Below are positions 51,483 to 61,859 of a stretch of DNA of 64,000 nt, piece by piece. The stretch's first letter is position 1; the number at the start of each line of letters is the position of its first letter. The translations under genes were made by a program, and so were the position numbers. Source of the stretch: Methylibium rhizosphaerae (GTDB taxonomy: Bacteria > Pseudomonadota > Gammaproteobacteria > Burkholderiales > Burkholderiaceae_C); assembly GCF_006386545.1 (NCBI RefSeq), contig NZ_SWAR01000033.1, forward strand, positions 1 to 64,000, in the 5' to 3' direction. The notes under the pieces are model-generated. The model did no database searches, was not told the origin of the DNA, and saw only the letters and a program-made list of their open reading frames with translations.

Positions 51483-54137
51483 CTAGTGAAGGCGCACGGT
51501 CACCGCCATGCTGATCTGCCGGTCATTCAACCAGGCGTGCTGCCGGCGGGTCTGCGTCTCGTAATACGAATGTCGCAAGGTCCGCAGGAGGTTGGTGCCC
51601 TCGACCGCGAACGTGACCCGCTCGTTCCAGCGCCAGCGCAGCGACGCGTCGAGCCAGCCGTACGCCGCCACGTAGGACGGCAGCGAGCCGACACCCACCA
51701 CGCCGGTGAGGCCGCTGAAATAGCGGTCGCGCCAGTTGTAGGCCAGCCGCGCGGAGACCGGGCCCTTCTCGTACATGCCGATCAGGTTCAGGCTGTGCCT
51801 CGAAAGGTTCTGGAGCGGAAGCTCGCCGGTGCCCGCCAGCACGGTCTTGCCGTCGACATAGGTGTAGTTCGCCTGCAGCCCCAGCCCGCTCCATGCGCCC
51901 GGCAGGCCATCGTAGAACTGCTGATAGCCCAGCTCCACCCCTGTGACCTTGCCCCGCGAGGTATTCACCGGGCGGCTCACGCGATAGGTTTCGCCGTCGT
52001 GAACCTCGTCGCGGCTGACGGTCGTGGCGAATCCGTCGACCTTCTTCCAGAACACCGTGGCCAGCACCGCGGTGGTGTCGCCGAAGTAGCGCTCGACCGC
52101 CAGATCGACGTTGGCCGCCCGCACCGGCTCCAGCGCCGGGTTGCCGGACAAGCCCTGGTTGAGCGACGGGTCGACGGAGTTGCGCAGCAGCGACAGCGAA
52201 GGCGACAACTGGTCGAAATTCGGGCGGGTGATCGTCTTCGCTGCGGCGGCCCGCAGCGCCAGGCCCGGTTCGACCGCATACCGCAGGCTCAAGCTGGGCA
52301 GCCAGTCGGTGTAGCGGCTGTCCACCTCCAGCGGCGCCACGCCGCCCGCGCTGGGCACCGACTGGAAGCCCGAGGCGCCTTCATGCGTGCGCACCACGCG
52401 CACGCCGACGCGGCCATCGAGCGGCATGCGCGGCGCCTTCAGGTCGGTGCTGACGTAGGCGCTGTAGGTCCGCTCGTCGAACCTCCACAAGGACAGCGGA
52501 CTGCCGCCGGACGGCAGCGGCCCGGTGATGCCGAGCGCCGTGCGCAACGCCACCGGATCCCGCGCCAGCGCCAGATTGCCGGCCAGGAAGTCGCGCAGGC
52601 TCGTCGAGTCCTCGCCGGGCATGAAGCCGTAGGGATTGGGCATCACGAGATCAGGCCGGTTCGCGGCCGGCAGGCCGCCGGGCACCGAAGCGTCTCCGAA
52701 GGTGAGGCCTGCTCCGTTGTCGGCCCGGCGGCGTGCCAGCCGCAGCCCTACCGAGACGGACTCGGCGATGCCCATGCCAAGGTCGTGTTCCGCATCGATC
52801 CGCCATGCGGTGAGCGAGCCCTCGAAGGGCCTTACGCGATAGGCACTGCTCACGAAGGTGAAGTTCGCCGGGTCCAGCAGGTCGGTACCGGAAACGCTGG
52901 TGCCCGGCACCCGCGAGGACACGTCATGCGTGAAAGCCGCAGCCGTGGCGCTGAGGGTCGGGCCGCTGAAGAACAGGTGGTTGAAGCTCTGCGTGTGGCT
53001 CAGGTCGCTCTTGACCTGCCACGCATCACCCGGCTTCCAGTTGCCGCCGAGCGCGAACTGCCGCGTGCGGTCCACCGTATCGCGGGCAAAGCTCAGCACC
53101 GAGACCGGCACATTGGTCCAGGTCACGCGGCGCACGTCGTCCGTCCCGGGGAACAGCTCCACACTGCCGGGCTGGAAGCCGGTGTTCAGTCCGATGCTGG
53201 CGTTGATCTGGTACGAGTCCTGGATGGTCTTGAACTGCGCGAAGCTGCCCTCGGCATACAGCTCCAGGGCAGGCGACGGCCGCCACTGGAGCACGGCGTT
53301 CAAGCCCGTGCGCTCGCGTTCCCCGATGCTGCGCGTCTCCGACGTCGCGTTGGGCGCATAGACCTTGCGGCCGGGCACCAGCTCCGGACAGGCCGGTATG
53401 CCCGCCGTGCCGGCGGCGGAGGTGCTGTCGCACGCCCGCGGCGCGCCGCTGCTCTTCTGGTCTTCGCGGTAGGCGCGGCGCTGGTGCGACAGGCTCACCA
53501 GGGCGCCCAACTCTCCGCCGGCCCCCAGGCTCCAGCGATCGCTCGCCAGCAGCGCCACCTGCGGCTTGGCCTTGCGCACCAGGTCGCCATGCACCATGCG
53601 GGCCGACAGGGCCACCTCGCGGCCGGCGAAGTCGAACGGCCGCCGCGTGCGCAGGTCGATGGTGCCGCCCAGCCCGCCTTCCAGCTGGTCGGCAGACGAC
53701 GTCTTGTGCACGTGCACCGCCGAGATCATTTCGGCCGGAATGTCCGAGAAGTCCAGCGCGCGCCCGGTGCCGGCGGTGAACACCTCACGGCCGTTGAGCA
53801 GCGTTTCCATCTGGGTGAGGCCGCGGATCACCACCACGCCGCCCTCGCCGCGGTCGCGCGTGATCTGCACGCCGGCCACGCGCTGCAGGGCGTCGGCCAC
53901 GCTGTGGTCGGGCAGGCGCACGATGTCGTCGGCCACCACGGCATCGACGATGCCCAGGTTGTCGCGCCGGACCTGCTGCGCGGAAATCATGCTGGCTCGA
54001 ACGCCGGTCACGGTGACCGGCGGCAGCCTCGCCTCGCGTGACTCCTCCGTCTGCGCCGGCACCGGCTGGGCCATGGTTTCAGTGAACGCCAGCACCACCG
54101 CGCCGGCAGCACAGGCTGAGCAGGTTCTTGGCAACAC
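51483..54137 (-). CDS. TonB-dependent outer-membrane receptor
   Basis: 884 residues. The plug (LPDHSVADALQRVAGVQITR, VVVIRGLTQMETLLNGREVF) and a 22-strand-type barrel are typical of the TonB-dependent receptors of Caulobacter/Xanthomonas type, often for carbohydrates or other organic molecules. The plug motif DFSDIPAEMISAVHVHKTSS and a TonB-box-like VTVTGVRA are present. The end of the ORF to 54194 is open, but the GTG at 54137 has AGGAG upstream and starts a signal peptide (CSACAAGAVVLAFTETMAQ). It diverges from a chemoreceptor and is followed by the TPR hybrid kinase. The substrate is not known. Confidence 0.9.
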   Translation of the reverse strand: MLPRTCSACAAGAVVLAFTETMAQPVPAQTEESREARLPPVTVTGVRASMISAQQVRRDNLGIVDAVVADDIVRLPDHSVADALQRVAGVQITRDRGEGGVVVIRGLTQMETLLNGREVFTAGTGRALDFSDIPAEMISAVHVHKTSSADQLEGGLGGTIDLRTRRPFDFAGREVALSARMVHGDLVRKAKPQVALLASDRWSLGAGGELGALVSLSHQRRAYREDQKSSGAPRACDSTSAAGTAGIPACPELVPGRKVYAPNATSETRSIGERERTGLNAVLQWRPSPALELYAEGSFAQFKTIQDSYQINASIGLNTGFQPGSVELFPGTDDVRRVTWTNVPVSVLSFARDTVDRTRQFALGGNWKPGDAWQVKSDLSHTQSFNHLFFSGPTLSATAAAFTHDVSSRVPGTSVSGTDLLDPANFTFVSSAYRVRPFEGSLTAWRIDAEHDLGMGIAESVSVGLRLARRRADNGAGLTFGDASVPGGLPAANRPDLVMPNPYGFMPGEDSTSLRDFLAGNLALARDPVALRTALGITGPLPSGGSPLSLWRFDERTYSAYVSTDLKAPRMPLDGRVGVRVVRTHEGASGFQSVPSAGGVAPLEVDSRYTDWLPSLSLRYAVEPGLALRAAAAKTITRPNFDQLSPSLSLLRNSVDPSLNQGLSGNPALEPVRAANVDLAVERYFGDTTAVLATVFWKKVDGFATTVSRDEVHDGETYRVSRPVNTSRGKVTGVELGYQQFYDGLPGAWSGLGLQANYTYVDGKTVLAGTGELPLQNLSRHSLNLIGMYEKGPVSARLAYNWRDRYFSGLTGVVGVGSLPSYVAAYGWLDASLRWRWNERVTFAVEGTNLLRTLRHSYYETQTRRQHAWLNDRQISMAVTVRLH

Positions 54138-54301
54138 GATGCGTCTCCTCTCAAGCAAACGGCTCCTGCCGCTCGACTTGAACCCTCTGCGCATGGGCTG
54201 GGAGCAACCCGGCCCTCGGTCACCACTATCTGCCTGCCCGCTGCGCCCAGCAACTAGGGAGAAGTGCTCCTGCGCTCTGCGCGCCGATTCGCAGAACTGA
54301 C

Positions 54302-54344
54302 GCGGAATTGATCATCAATTCCGCTCTTTGCTCATAAATGAGCA
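54302..54344. promoter_or_regulatory. Two tandem perfect palindromes in the receptor/chemoreceptor control region
   Basis: GCGGAATTGAT-C-ATCAATTCCGC (54302-54324) is a perfect 23-bp palindrome with 11-bp arms. Four bases further on, TGCTCAT-AA-ATGAGCA (54329-54344) is another perfect one. They have the form of operators for dimeric regulators, and lie between the two divergent genes (the 327-base gap holds no gene). No regulator gene sits directly beside them. Confidence 0.65.
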
Positions 54345-54464
54345 GAGCAATGATTGAACTACGGAAATGGACAGGGAGCGGTGGTGTTCGGGGTTGCCGC
54401 GACCCGGTGGTTGAACGCGGAACGCGAATCGGCGCGCGCTTCTCGCCGACTACCAGGAGACAAG

Positions 54465-56138
54465 GTGAAGACGTTCAACAACCTGCGCATCGGCATGCGC
54501 CTGGGCATCTGCTTCGCACTGTGCGTGGCCGTGATGCTGGCGCTGCTGGTGCTGGCGAAGCTGGGGCTGGACCATGTCAACGAGGACGTGGCGCTCATCA
54601 ACGAGGACCGCTATCCGAAGGTCCGCTGGGCCACCGACATCAAGGATGCGGTCAACCAGATCGCACGATCGGCCGCCGCGCTGGTGATCGTCGAGACGGA
54701 CGCCGAGCGCGCCGCCGAGCAGAAGACGATTGCCGAGTCGCGCGACACCATCCGCCTGACCCTGGAGAAGCTGGACAAACAGATCACCACCGAGCAGGGC
54801 CGTGAGCACTTCACCAAGCTGATGGAGGCGCGGGCCGTCTACGTGCGCGAGCTCGATGCGATGCTGCAGGCCGTCGGCGCCGGCGATGCCGTGCGCATGC
54901 GAACGCAGCTCGTCTCCAAGGTGCGCCCGGCCCAGCAGCACTACCTGCAGGTGCTCGCCTCATTTGCCGACTTTCAGGAGGACCTGATGCGCAAGGCCGG
55001 CGAAGACGCCGCCGCCACGGTGCAGCGCAGCGAGATGATGATGTTCGCCGCGGCGCTGGCGGGCTCGCTGCTGGCGGCCGCGGCCGCCTGGTTCGTGACG
55101 CGATCGATCACCCGGCCCATCAACGAGGCGGTGCAGGTGGCACGCACCGTGGCTTCCGGTGACCTCACATCGCACATCGACAGCGGCGATCGGCGCGACG
55201 AAGCCGGTCAGTTGCTGCAGGCACTGGCCAGCATGAATTCGAGCCTGCTGGACGTGGTGGCGCGGGTGCGCAACGGCAGCGACAGCATCGCCACCGGCGC
55301 CGGGCAGATCGCCGCCGGCAACGCCGACCTGTCGCAGCGCACCGAAGAACAGGCCAGCAACCTGCAACAGACCGCCGCATCGATGGAGCAGATGACGAGC
55401 ACCGTGCGCAACAACGCCGACACCGCGCAGCAGGCCAACCAGCTCGCCGCCGGTGCGGCCAGCGCGGCCGGCCACGGCGGCAAGGTGGTCGATCAGGTGG
55501 TGGTGACGATGGAGGAGATCTCGCAGGCGTCACGCAAGATCGCCGACATCATCGGCGTGATCGACGGCATCGCCTTCCAGACCAACATCCTGGCGCTCAA
55601 TGCCGCGGTGGAAGCCGCACGCGCCGGCGAGCAGGGCCGCGGCTTCGCGGTGGTGGCCGGTGAGGTGCGCGCACTGGCGCAGCGCTCGGCCAATGCGGCA
55701 CGCGAGGTCAAGTCGCTCATCGGCCACAGCGCCGAGAAGGTGGAAAACGGCACGCGGCTGGTCAGCGAGGCGGGCCGGTCGATGCAGGACATCGTGACCC
55801 AGGTGCAGCGGGTGAGCCAGCTCATCAACGACATCTCGAACGCCACCGTCGAGCAGAGCAGCGGCATCACCCAGGTGGGCCAGGCGATGGCGCAGCTCGA
55901 CCAGGTGACCCAGCAGAACGCCGCGCTGGTGGAAGAAAGCGCGGCAGCCGCCGAAAGCCTCAACCAGCAGGCGGCGCGGCTGGTCGAGGCGGTCAATGCG
56001 TTCAAGCTGCATGCGGCCGACGTGTCGGGCGACGCTGCGGCACAGGCAACGCCCACGCCGCGCGGGGCCACTGCCACGCAGACACGCACACAGGGCGTGC
56101 CCGCGGGTGCCGCGGCGCTCGCCGGCGCCGCGGCCTGA
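54465..56138 (+). CDS. Methyl-accepting chemotaxis protein
   Basis: 557 residues from a GTG with AGGAGA just upstream. The topology is TM1 (about 13-33), a periplasmic four-helix-bundle-like sensor (~34-190), TM2 (~190-212), HAMP (TRSITRPINEAVQVARTVAS) and a long signalling domain with the tip region IIGVIDGIAFQTNILALNAA and VEAARAGEQGRGFAVVAGEV. Ala-rich C-terminus without a CheR/CheB pentapeptide (ends ALAGAAA). The ligand is unknown; the divergent TonB receptor suggests a shared regulon. Confidence 0.93.
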   Translation: MKTFNNLRIGMRLGICFALCVAVMLALLVLAKLGLDHVNEDVALINEDRYPKVRWATDIKDAVNQIARSAAALVIVETDAERAAEQKTIAESRDTIRLTLEKLDKQITTEQGREHFTKLMEARAVYVRELDAMLQAVGAGDAVRMRTQLVSKVRPAQQHYLQVLASFADFQEDLMRKAGEDAAATVQRSEMMMFAAALAGSLLAAAAAWFVTRSITRPINEAVQVARTVASGDLTSHIDSGDRRDEAGQLLQALASMNSSLLDVVARVRNGSDSIATGAGQIAAGNADLSQRTEEQASNLQQTAASMEQMTSTVRNNADTAQQANQLAAGAASAAGHGGKVVDQVVVTMEEISQASRKIADIIGVIDGIAFQTNILALNAAVEAARAGEQGRGFAVVAGEVRALAQRSANAAREVKSLIGHSAEKVENGTRLVSEAGRSMQDIVTQVQRVSQLINDISNATVEQSSGITQVGQAMAQLDQVTQQNAALVEESAAAAESLNQQAARLVEAVNAFKLHAADVSGDAAAQATPTPRGATATQTRTQGVPAGAAALAGAAA

Positions 56139-56147
56139 GGCCGGCGT

Positions 56148-56915
56148 CTACTGGCTGACCTGCACGGTGCGGCCGTTGAGCGGCTGCACCGGACGGGCGT
56201 TCATCGCATAGCGGCTGCCGAACTTCGCGAGCTGGGCGGCGGAGATGTTCGACGGCTCCTTCAGCACGAACCAGGTGACGCCTTCGCTGCACGGCGGCGT
56301 GGTCAGCGAGCCGGCGAAGGTGTAGTAGGCGCGGCTCTTCGGCAGCAGCGCGTTGAGGTCGATCTCGGTGTTGGCCACCGTCACTTCCTCGCCAGCCTTG
56401 GCCGGCAGGTTGTCGAACACCTTGGCCAGGGCGGCCTGTTTGGCGCCCTGCTTCAGCAGCACGCCCACCACCGCCAGCGTGCCGTCGCCGGCCCGGTGCA
56501 CGAGGTGCGCCACCATCGGGTAGGCCTTGCCGTTCAGGTGTTCTTCGCTGGGCTTGTGGAAGTGGAACTGCACCAGCTCGTAGCGCTTGCCGCCCACCGT
56601 GATGCCGCTGCCCGGCGCGTAGTTGACCTGGATGGTGTGGCCGTTGTCGACGATCTTCAGCGGCGAGGCGTGGTAGTCGAACTCGATGGCGGGCAGCTCG
56701 GCCTTCACCGCGTCCTTGTCGCGGATGTCGATCGGCGACTGGTTCTTGCCGAGGCGGCAGGCCTCGAACTTTTCGTCGAGGCCGCCCCAGTGGCCGGGAC
56801 CGTTTCCGCCCTGGTAGGTCCAGTGCGCGGCATGGTCGGCCGCGAAGGCCGCGGCCCCCCAGGACGACGCGATGGCGGCGACGGCAACGACGAGAGTGGT
56901 TCGGAATGGCTTCAC
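56148..56915 (-). CDS. Periplasmic alpha-type carbonic anhydrase
   Basis: 255 residues with a signal peptide (LVVAVAAIASSWGAAAFAA). It interconverts CO2 and bicarbonate. The zinc histidines are in VQFHFHKPSEEH and AHLVH, the substrate pocket in SLTTPPCSEGVTWFVL. NQSPIDI and the two conserved Cys of alpha-class enzymes are present. It follows the DegQ-like protease gene by about 50 bases in the same direction, so it may be co-expressed. It converges with the chemoreceptor gene. Confidence 0.95.
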   Translation of the reverse strand: MKPFRTTLVVAVAAIASSWGAAAFAADHAAHWTYQGGNGPGHWGGLDEKFEACRLGKNQSPIDIRDKDAVKAELPAIEFDYHASPLKIVDNGHTIQVNYAPGSGITVGGKRYELVQFHFHKPSEEHLNGKAYPMVAHLVHRAGDGTLAVVGVLLKQGAKQAALAKVFDNLPAKAGEEVTVANTEIDLNALLPKSRAYYTFAGSLTTPPCSEGVTWFVLKEPSNISAAQLAKFGSRYAMNARPVQPLNGRTVQVSQ

Positions 56916-56966
56916 AACGATGCCCTTTGCTGTTGAGTGAAGTGGGTGGGTTGGGGAAGTGGGCGG

Positions 56967-58445
56967 TCAGCCCTGGGAAAGCTCGATCGGCACGAAGATC
57001 TGCTGGCCGTTGCGAACCACCAGCAGCGCCACATGCCGCGGACGGGCCTTGAGCACGTCGCGGATCTGCTCGACGCTGCGCACCGGCTTGCCGTTGAGGC
57101 CGACGACCACGTCGCCCGGCTCGATGCCTGCGAGCTCGGCACTGCCGGACACCTGCTCGACGAGCAGGCCGTGGTCGAGTCCGGCCGCGCGCATCTCGTC
57201 GCGCTGCAGCGGACGCACCGCGATGCCGAGTGACGCATCGCCGTCGCCCGCCGCAGCCTGAGCCTTGTCGGGCTGCATGCGGCCCAGCGTGACCTTGACG
57301 TCGCGGCGGGACTTGTCACGCCATACCGACAGCGTGACCTGCTCGCCGGGCTTGGCCAGGCCCATGCGGCCCGACAGGTCGCCGGCGCTGCGCACCGTCT
57401 CGCCGTCGATGGCCGTGATCACGTCGCCGGGCCGGATCTGCGCGCGCTCCGCGCTGCCGCCCGGCGACACCGACGACACCAGCGCGCCGTCGGGCGACTG
57501 GAGGCCGAACGACTCGGCCAGCGGCGCCGACAGGTCCTGCAGCGCCACACCGAGGCGCGCGTGGTCCACGCGGCCCTTGGCCACGATCTGGTCCTTCACA
57601 TGCAGCGCCACGTCCACCGGAATGGCGAAGGCCAGGCCCTGGAAGCCGCCGCTTTGCGAGTAGATCTGCGCGTTGATGCCCACCACGTTGCCCGCCGCGT
57701 CGAACAGCGGGCCGCCGGAGTTGCCAGGGTTCACCGCCGCATCGGTCTGGATGAAGGGCACGTAGGAGTCGCCCGGCAGCGAGCGGCCCTTGGCGCTCAC
57801 GATGCCCTGGGTGGCGGTCTGCTCGAAACCATAGGGCGCGCCGATCGCGAGCACCCAGTCGCCCACCTGCACCGCCTTCGGGTCGCCCAGGTGCACGGTG
57901 GGCAGGTTCTTCGCGTCCAGCTTCAGCACCGCGATGTCGGTGGCCGGATCGCTGCCGAGCACCTTGGCGCTGAACTCGCGCCGGTCGGCCAGCTTGACGG
58001 TCACCTGCCTGGCGTCGCGAACGACGTGCGCATTGGTGAGCACCAGCCCGTCGGCGCTGACGATGAAGCCCGAGCCCTGGCCGCGGAACGGGATCGCGCC
58101 GCGCGGCGGCATGCGCAGCCCCGGCACGCCGCGGAAGAAGCGGAAGAACGGGTCCTCGTCGAGCGAAGGCTCGTCGTCGCGATTGCTGGCATCGTGCAGG
58201 CCCGACACGGTGACCCCCACCACCGCGGGGCCATAGGCCTGCACGATGGCGCGGTAGTTCGGCACGCTGCCCGGCGCGAGGGGCGCCAGCGGCGGCTGCT
58301 GGGCTTGCTGCCCGGCCGGCGCCGCTGCGGCAGGCTTGCCGCCTTGCAGCCAGGACGGCAGCGAGAGTGCATCGGCCGAAGCCGCAGCCACCGTGGCCGC
58401 GGCCAGCACGCCGGCACAGGCGCTGGCAATGAGTGTGGTCTTCAT
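56967..58445 (-). CDS. DegQ/MucD-type periplasmic serine protease
   Basis: 492 residues: signal peptide, trypsin-like domain with the triad His (LTNAHVV), Asp (TDIAVLKLD) and Ser (NPGNSGGPLFD), then two PDZ domains (LGVALQDL; LGIAVRPL). It degrades or refolds damaged envelope proteins. A Gly/Pro-rich and Phe-rich stretch (~95-120) precedes the catalytic domain. The two-component genes upstream run in the same direction, and an OmpR-type direct repeat lies before it, so envelope-stress control is likely (inference). Confidence 0.93.
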   Translation of the reverse strand: MKTTLIASACAGVLAAATVAAASADALSLPSWLQGGKPAAAAPAGQQAQQPPLAPLAPGSVPNYRAIVQAYGPAVVGVTVSGLHDASNRDDEPSLDEDPFFRFFRGVPGLRMPPRGAIPFRGQGSGFIVSADGLVLTNAHVVRDARQVTVKLADRREFSAKVLGSDPATDIAVLKLDAKNLPTVHLGDPKAVQVGDWVLAIGAPYGFEQTATQGIVSAKGRSLPGDSYVPFIQTDAAVNPGNSGGPLFDAAGNVVGINAQIYSQSGGFQGLAFAIPVDVALHVKDQIVAKGRVDHARLGVALQDLSAPLAESFGLQSPDGALVSSVSPGGSAERAQIRPGDVITAIDGETVRSAGDLSGRMGLAKPGEQVTLSVWRDKSRRDVKVTLGRMQPDKAQAAAGDGDASLGIAVRPLQRDEMRAAGLDHGLLVEQVSGSAELAGIEPGDVVVGLNGKPVRSVEQIRDVLKARPRHVALLVVRNGQQIFVPIELSQG

Positions 58446-58530
58446 CGGCTCTCCTTTCGCAGACGCATGGCCGCAACGCGACCATGCGAGGCACTGTAGG
58501 AAGCCGAGGTGATCGCTCGGTGAGGCGAAA

Positions 58531-58547
58531 GTTAGGCCAACGTTAGG
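58531..58547 (-). promoter_or_regulatory. Direct repeat resembling an OmpR-family regulator box
   Basis: On the minus strand CCTAAC occurs twice with 11-base spacing (CCTAACgttggCCTAAC), the form of PmrA/QseB-type boxes. It lies about 85 bases upstream of the DegQ-like gene, right after the kinase gene. A TACAGT-like -10 lies further down toward the gene. Confidence 0.5.
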
Positions 58548-58553
58548 GGCCCG

Positions 58554-59864
58554 TCAAACACCGGTCGGCAGCGTGACCTGCGCCCGCAACCCGCCCCCGG
58601 GCGCATCGAGCAGGGCCACCGTGCCGCCGTGCTGCCGCGCGATGGCCCTCACGATGGCCAGGCCGAGGCCGCTGCCGCTGCCCTGCCCCGGCTCGCGCCG
58701 GTGGAAGCGGTCGAACATGCGCTCGCGCTCGGCCGGCGGGATGCCGGGACCGTTGTCGTCCACCAGCGCCACCGCCTCTGCACCTTGCGTCTTCACGGAA
58801 ACCCGCACCTGCGGCGACGGCCCGGCATACAGCAGCGCGTTGTCCAGCAGGTTGCGCAACAGGCTGCGCAGCGCCTGCGCATCGCCCGCAAGCGGCAGCG
58901 CGGCCGGCGCGTCGAGCACCACCGTCGCGCCCCGTTCGGCGGCGAGGGCCGACGCGTCGGCGACCGCCTCCCGGGCGATCGCCGAGAGGTCGGCCGGCCG
59001 CCGGGCCGCCCCGGCACCGGGTTCGGCGCGCGCCAGTGCGAGCAGCTGCTCCACCAGGTGTGCCGCGCGGTCCACGCCGGCCCGCAGGCGGCGCTCGGCA
59101 TCCTGCCGTTCGGCCTCGTCGCCCGCATCGCGCAGCAGCCCGATCTGCAGCTTCAGCGCGGTGAGCGGCGAGCGCAGTTCATGCGCCGCATCGGCCACGA
59201 AGGCTCGCTGCGCGCCGAAGGCTTCGTCCAGCCGCAACAGCAGCAGGTTGAAAGACTCGACCAGCGGTTGCAGCTCCGACGGCAGCCCCTGTGCCGACAG
59301 CGGCCTCAGGGCGTCGGGCTGGCGCTCGCTCACCGCCTGCACCACCCGCGACAGCGGCCTGAGCGACGCGCCCACCAGCCACCACATGGCCAGCGCCACC
59401 AGCGGCGCGGCCACCACGATGGGCAGCACGCTGCGCCCGGCAGCCGAGGTGGCCAGCGTGCGGCGCACCGCCACCGGCTGGCCCACCTGCACCACGCTGC
59501 GCGGCGTGACGGCGCTGAAGACGCGCCACACCTCCCCGCCGACCTGGGTGGTGCTGAGCCCGACCACCGCGCGGGGCGGCAGCAGCGGCGCCGGCTCGGA
59601 GCTGTAGATCTCCAGGCCGTCGAGCGACCAGATCTGCACCACGTAGTGCAGGTTCGGGTCACGCAGCGCGACGCGCTCCTCCTCGGGAATGTCGCCCTGG
59701 TCGCGCAGCGACAGCGCCATCTGCTGCAGGTGGTAGTCGAACAGCGTGTCGGTCTCGGCCCGCACGCTGGCATAGGTGGCCCCTGCCACGCCCAGCGCTG
59801 CCACACTCGCCAGTGCCAGCAGGAAGGCGAACACCCGCAGGCGCAGCGAACCGACGATGTTCAT
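58554..59864 (-). CDS. Sensor histidine kinase (QseC/PmrB-like)
   Basis: 436 residues. Two TM segments (N-terminal RVFAFLLALASVAALGVAG, and ~155-180) enclose a periplasmic sensor. Then come HAMP-like residues, the H-box AFVADAAHELRSPLTALKLQ, the N-box LLRNLLDNALLYAG, and G-boxes DDNGPGIPPAER and GSGLGLAIVRAIA. The ATG at 59864 is preferred over a GTG five codons earlier. It follows its response regulator by 40 bases. Sequence style is that of the QseC/TctE/PmrB group, whose signals differ, so no ligand is proposed. Confidence 0.9.
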   Translation of the reverse strand: MNIVGSLRLRVFAFLLALASVAALGVAGATYASVRAETDTLFDYHLQQMALSLRDQGDIPEEERVALRDPNLHYVVQIWSLDGLEIYSSEPAPLLPPRAVVGLSTTQVGGEVWRVFSAVTPRSVVQVGQPVAVRRTLATSAAGRSVLPIVVAAPLVALAMWWLVGASLRPLSRVVQAVSERQPDALRPLSAQGLPSELQPLVESFNLLLLRLDEAFGAQRAFVADAAHELRSPLTALKLQIGLLRDAGDEAERQDAERRLRAGVDRAAHLVEQLLALARAEPGAGAARRPADLSAIAREAVADASALAAERGATVVLDAPAALPLAGDAQALRSLLRNLLDNALLYAGPSPQVRVSVKTQGAEAVALVDDNGPGIPPAERERMFDRFHRREPGQGSGSGLGLAIVRAIARQHGGTVALLDAPGGGLRAQVTLPTGV

Positions 59865-59904
59865 CGGCACGCCCCGCACGGCGGCGCCGTGGCCGCGCCG
59901 CGGC

Positions 59905-60567
59905 TCATGCCTTCGCCGGGCCGACGTAGTAGCCGACGCCGCGCACCGTGTGGATCAGCTCGTCGCCGAGCTTGCGGCGCAGCTGGTGGATGTAGACGCT
60001 GATCGCGTTGCTCTCGACCTCTTCGCCCCAGCCATACAGCCGGTCTTCGAGCTGCGCGCGCGACAGGATGGCGCCGGGCCGCTCCATCAGCGCCTGCAGC
60101 AGCGCCAGCTCCCGGGCCGACAGCACCACCGGGCGTCCGGCCACGCTCACCTCGCGCGTGCCGGGGTCGAGCCGCAGCTCGCCCACCTGCAGCAGCGGCT
60201 GGGCCCGGCCGGATGCGCGGCGGCCCACGGCGCGCAGCCGTGCCAGCAGTTCGTCGAGCTCGAAGGGCTTGATCAGGTAGTCGTCGGCCCCGGCATCGAG
60301 GCCGGCCACCTTGTCGGCCAGCGTGTCGCGCGCCGTCAGCACCAGCACCGGCGTGGTGTCGCCGCGTGAACGCAGCGAACGCAGCACCTCGACGCCGCTG
60401 CGTTGCGGCAGGCCCAGGTCGAGCAGCACCGCATCGAAGCGCTCGCTGCGCAGCACCGCCTCGGCCGCCTGGCCGTCGCGCACCCAGTCGAGCGCGAAGC
60501 CGTGGCGGCGCAGCGCCAGCCGCAGGCTGTCGCCGATCATCTCGTCGTCTTCGATCAGGAGCAGGCG
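59905..60567 (-). CDS. OmpR-family response regulator (QseB/PmrA-like)
   Basis: 220 residues. The receiver starts LRLLLIEDDEMIGDSL, with the phosphoacceptor in AVLLDLGLPQRSG, the Thr in VLTARD and Lys in LIKPFELDEL. The winged helix ends in AISVYIHQLRRKLG and HTVRGVGYYVG. The normal family start coincides with a TTG at 60567 with GCGAGG upstream; an in-frame GTG lies at 60615. It is the first gene of a unit with the kinase and probably the protease and carbonic anhydrase. It is the prime candidate to bind the repeat at 58531. Confidence 0.9.
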   Translation of the reverse strand, partial: RLLLIEDDEMIGDSLRLALRRHGFALDWVRDGQAAEAVLRSERFDAVLLDLGLPQRSGVEVLRSLRSRGDTTPVLVLTARDTLADKVAGLDAGADDYLIKPFELDELLARLRAVGRRASGRAQPLLQVGELRLDPGTREVSVAGRPVVLSARELALLQALMERPGAILSRAQLEDRLYGWGEEVESNAISVYIHQLRRKLGDELIHTVRGVGYYVGPAKA

Positions 60568-60670
60568 CAACGCCGACCTCGCTTTTGGGAATGTCCGGCC
60601 CGCAGTGTGCCGCACACCGGCAGCGCGCAGTTTCGCCCGATGCTTGCGGACGCGGCGCGTGAGCCGGGGC

Positions 60671-61831
<1,161 letters not shown>

Positions 61832-61859
61832 GCCGCCATTCTCGGGCCGGCACAGGCCT

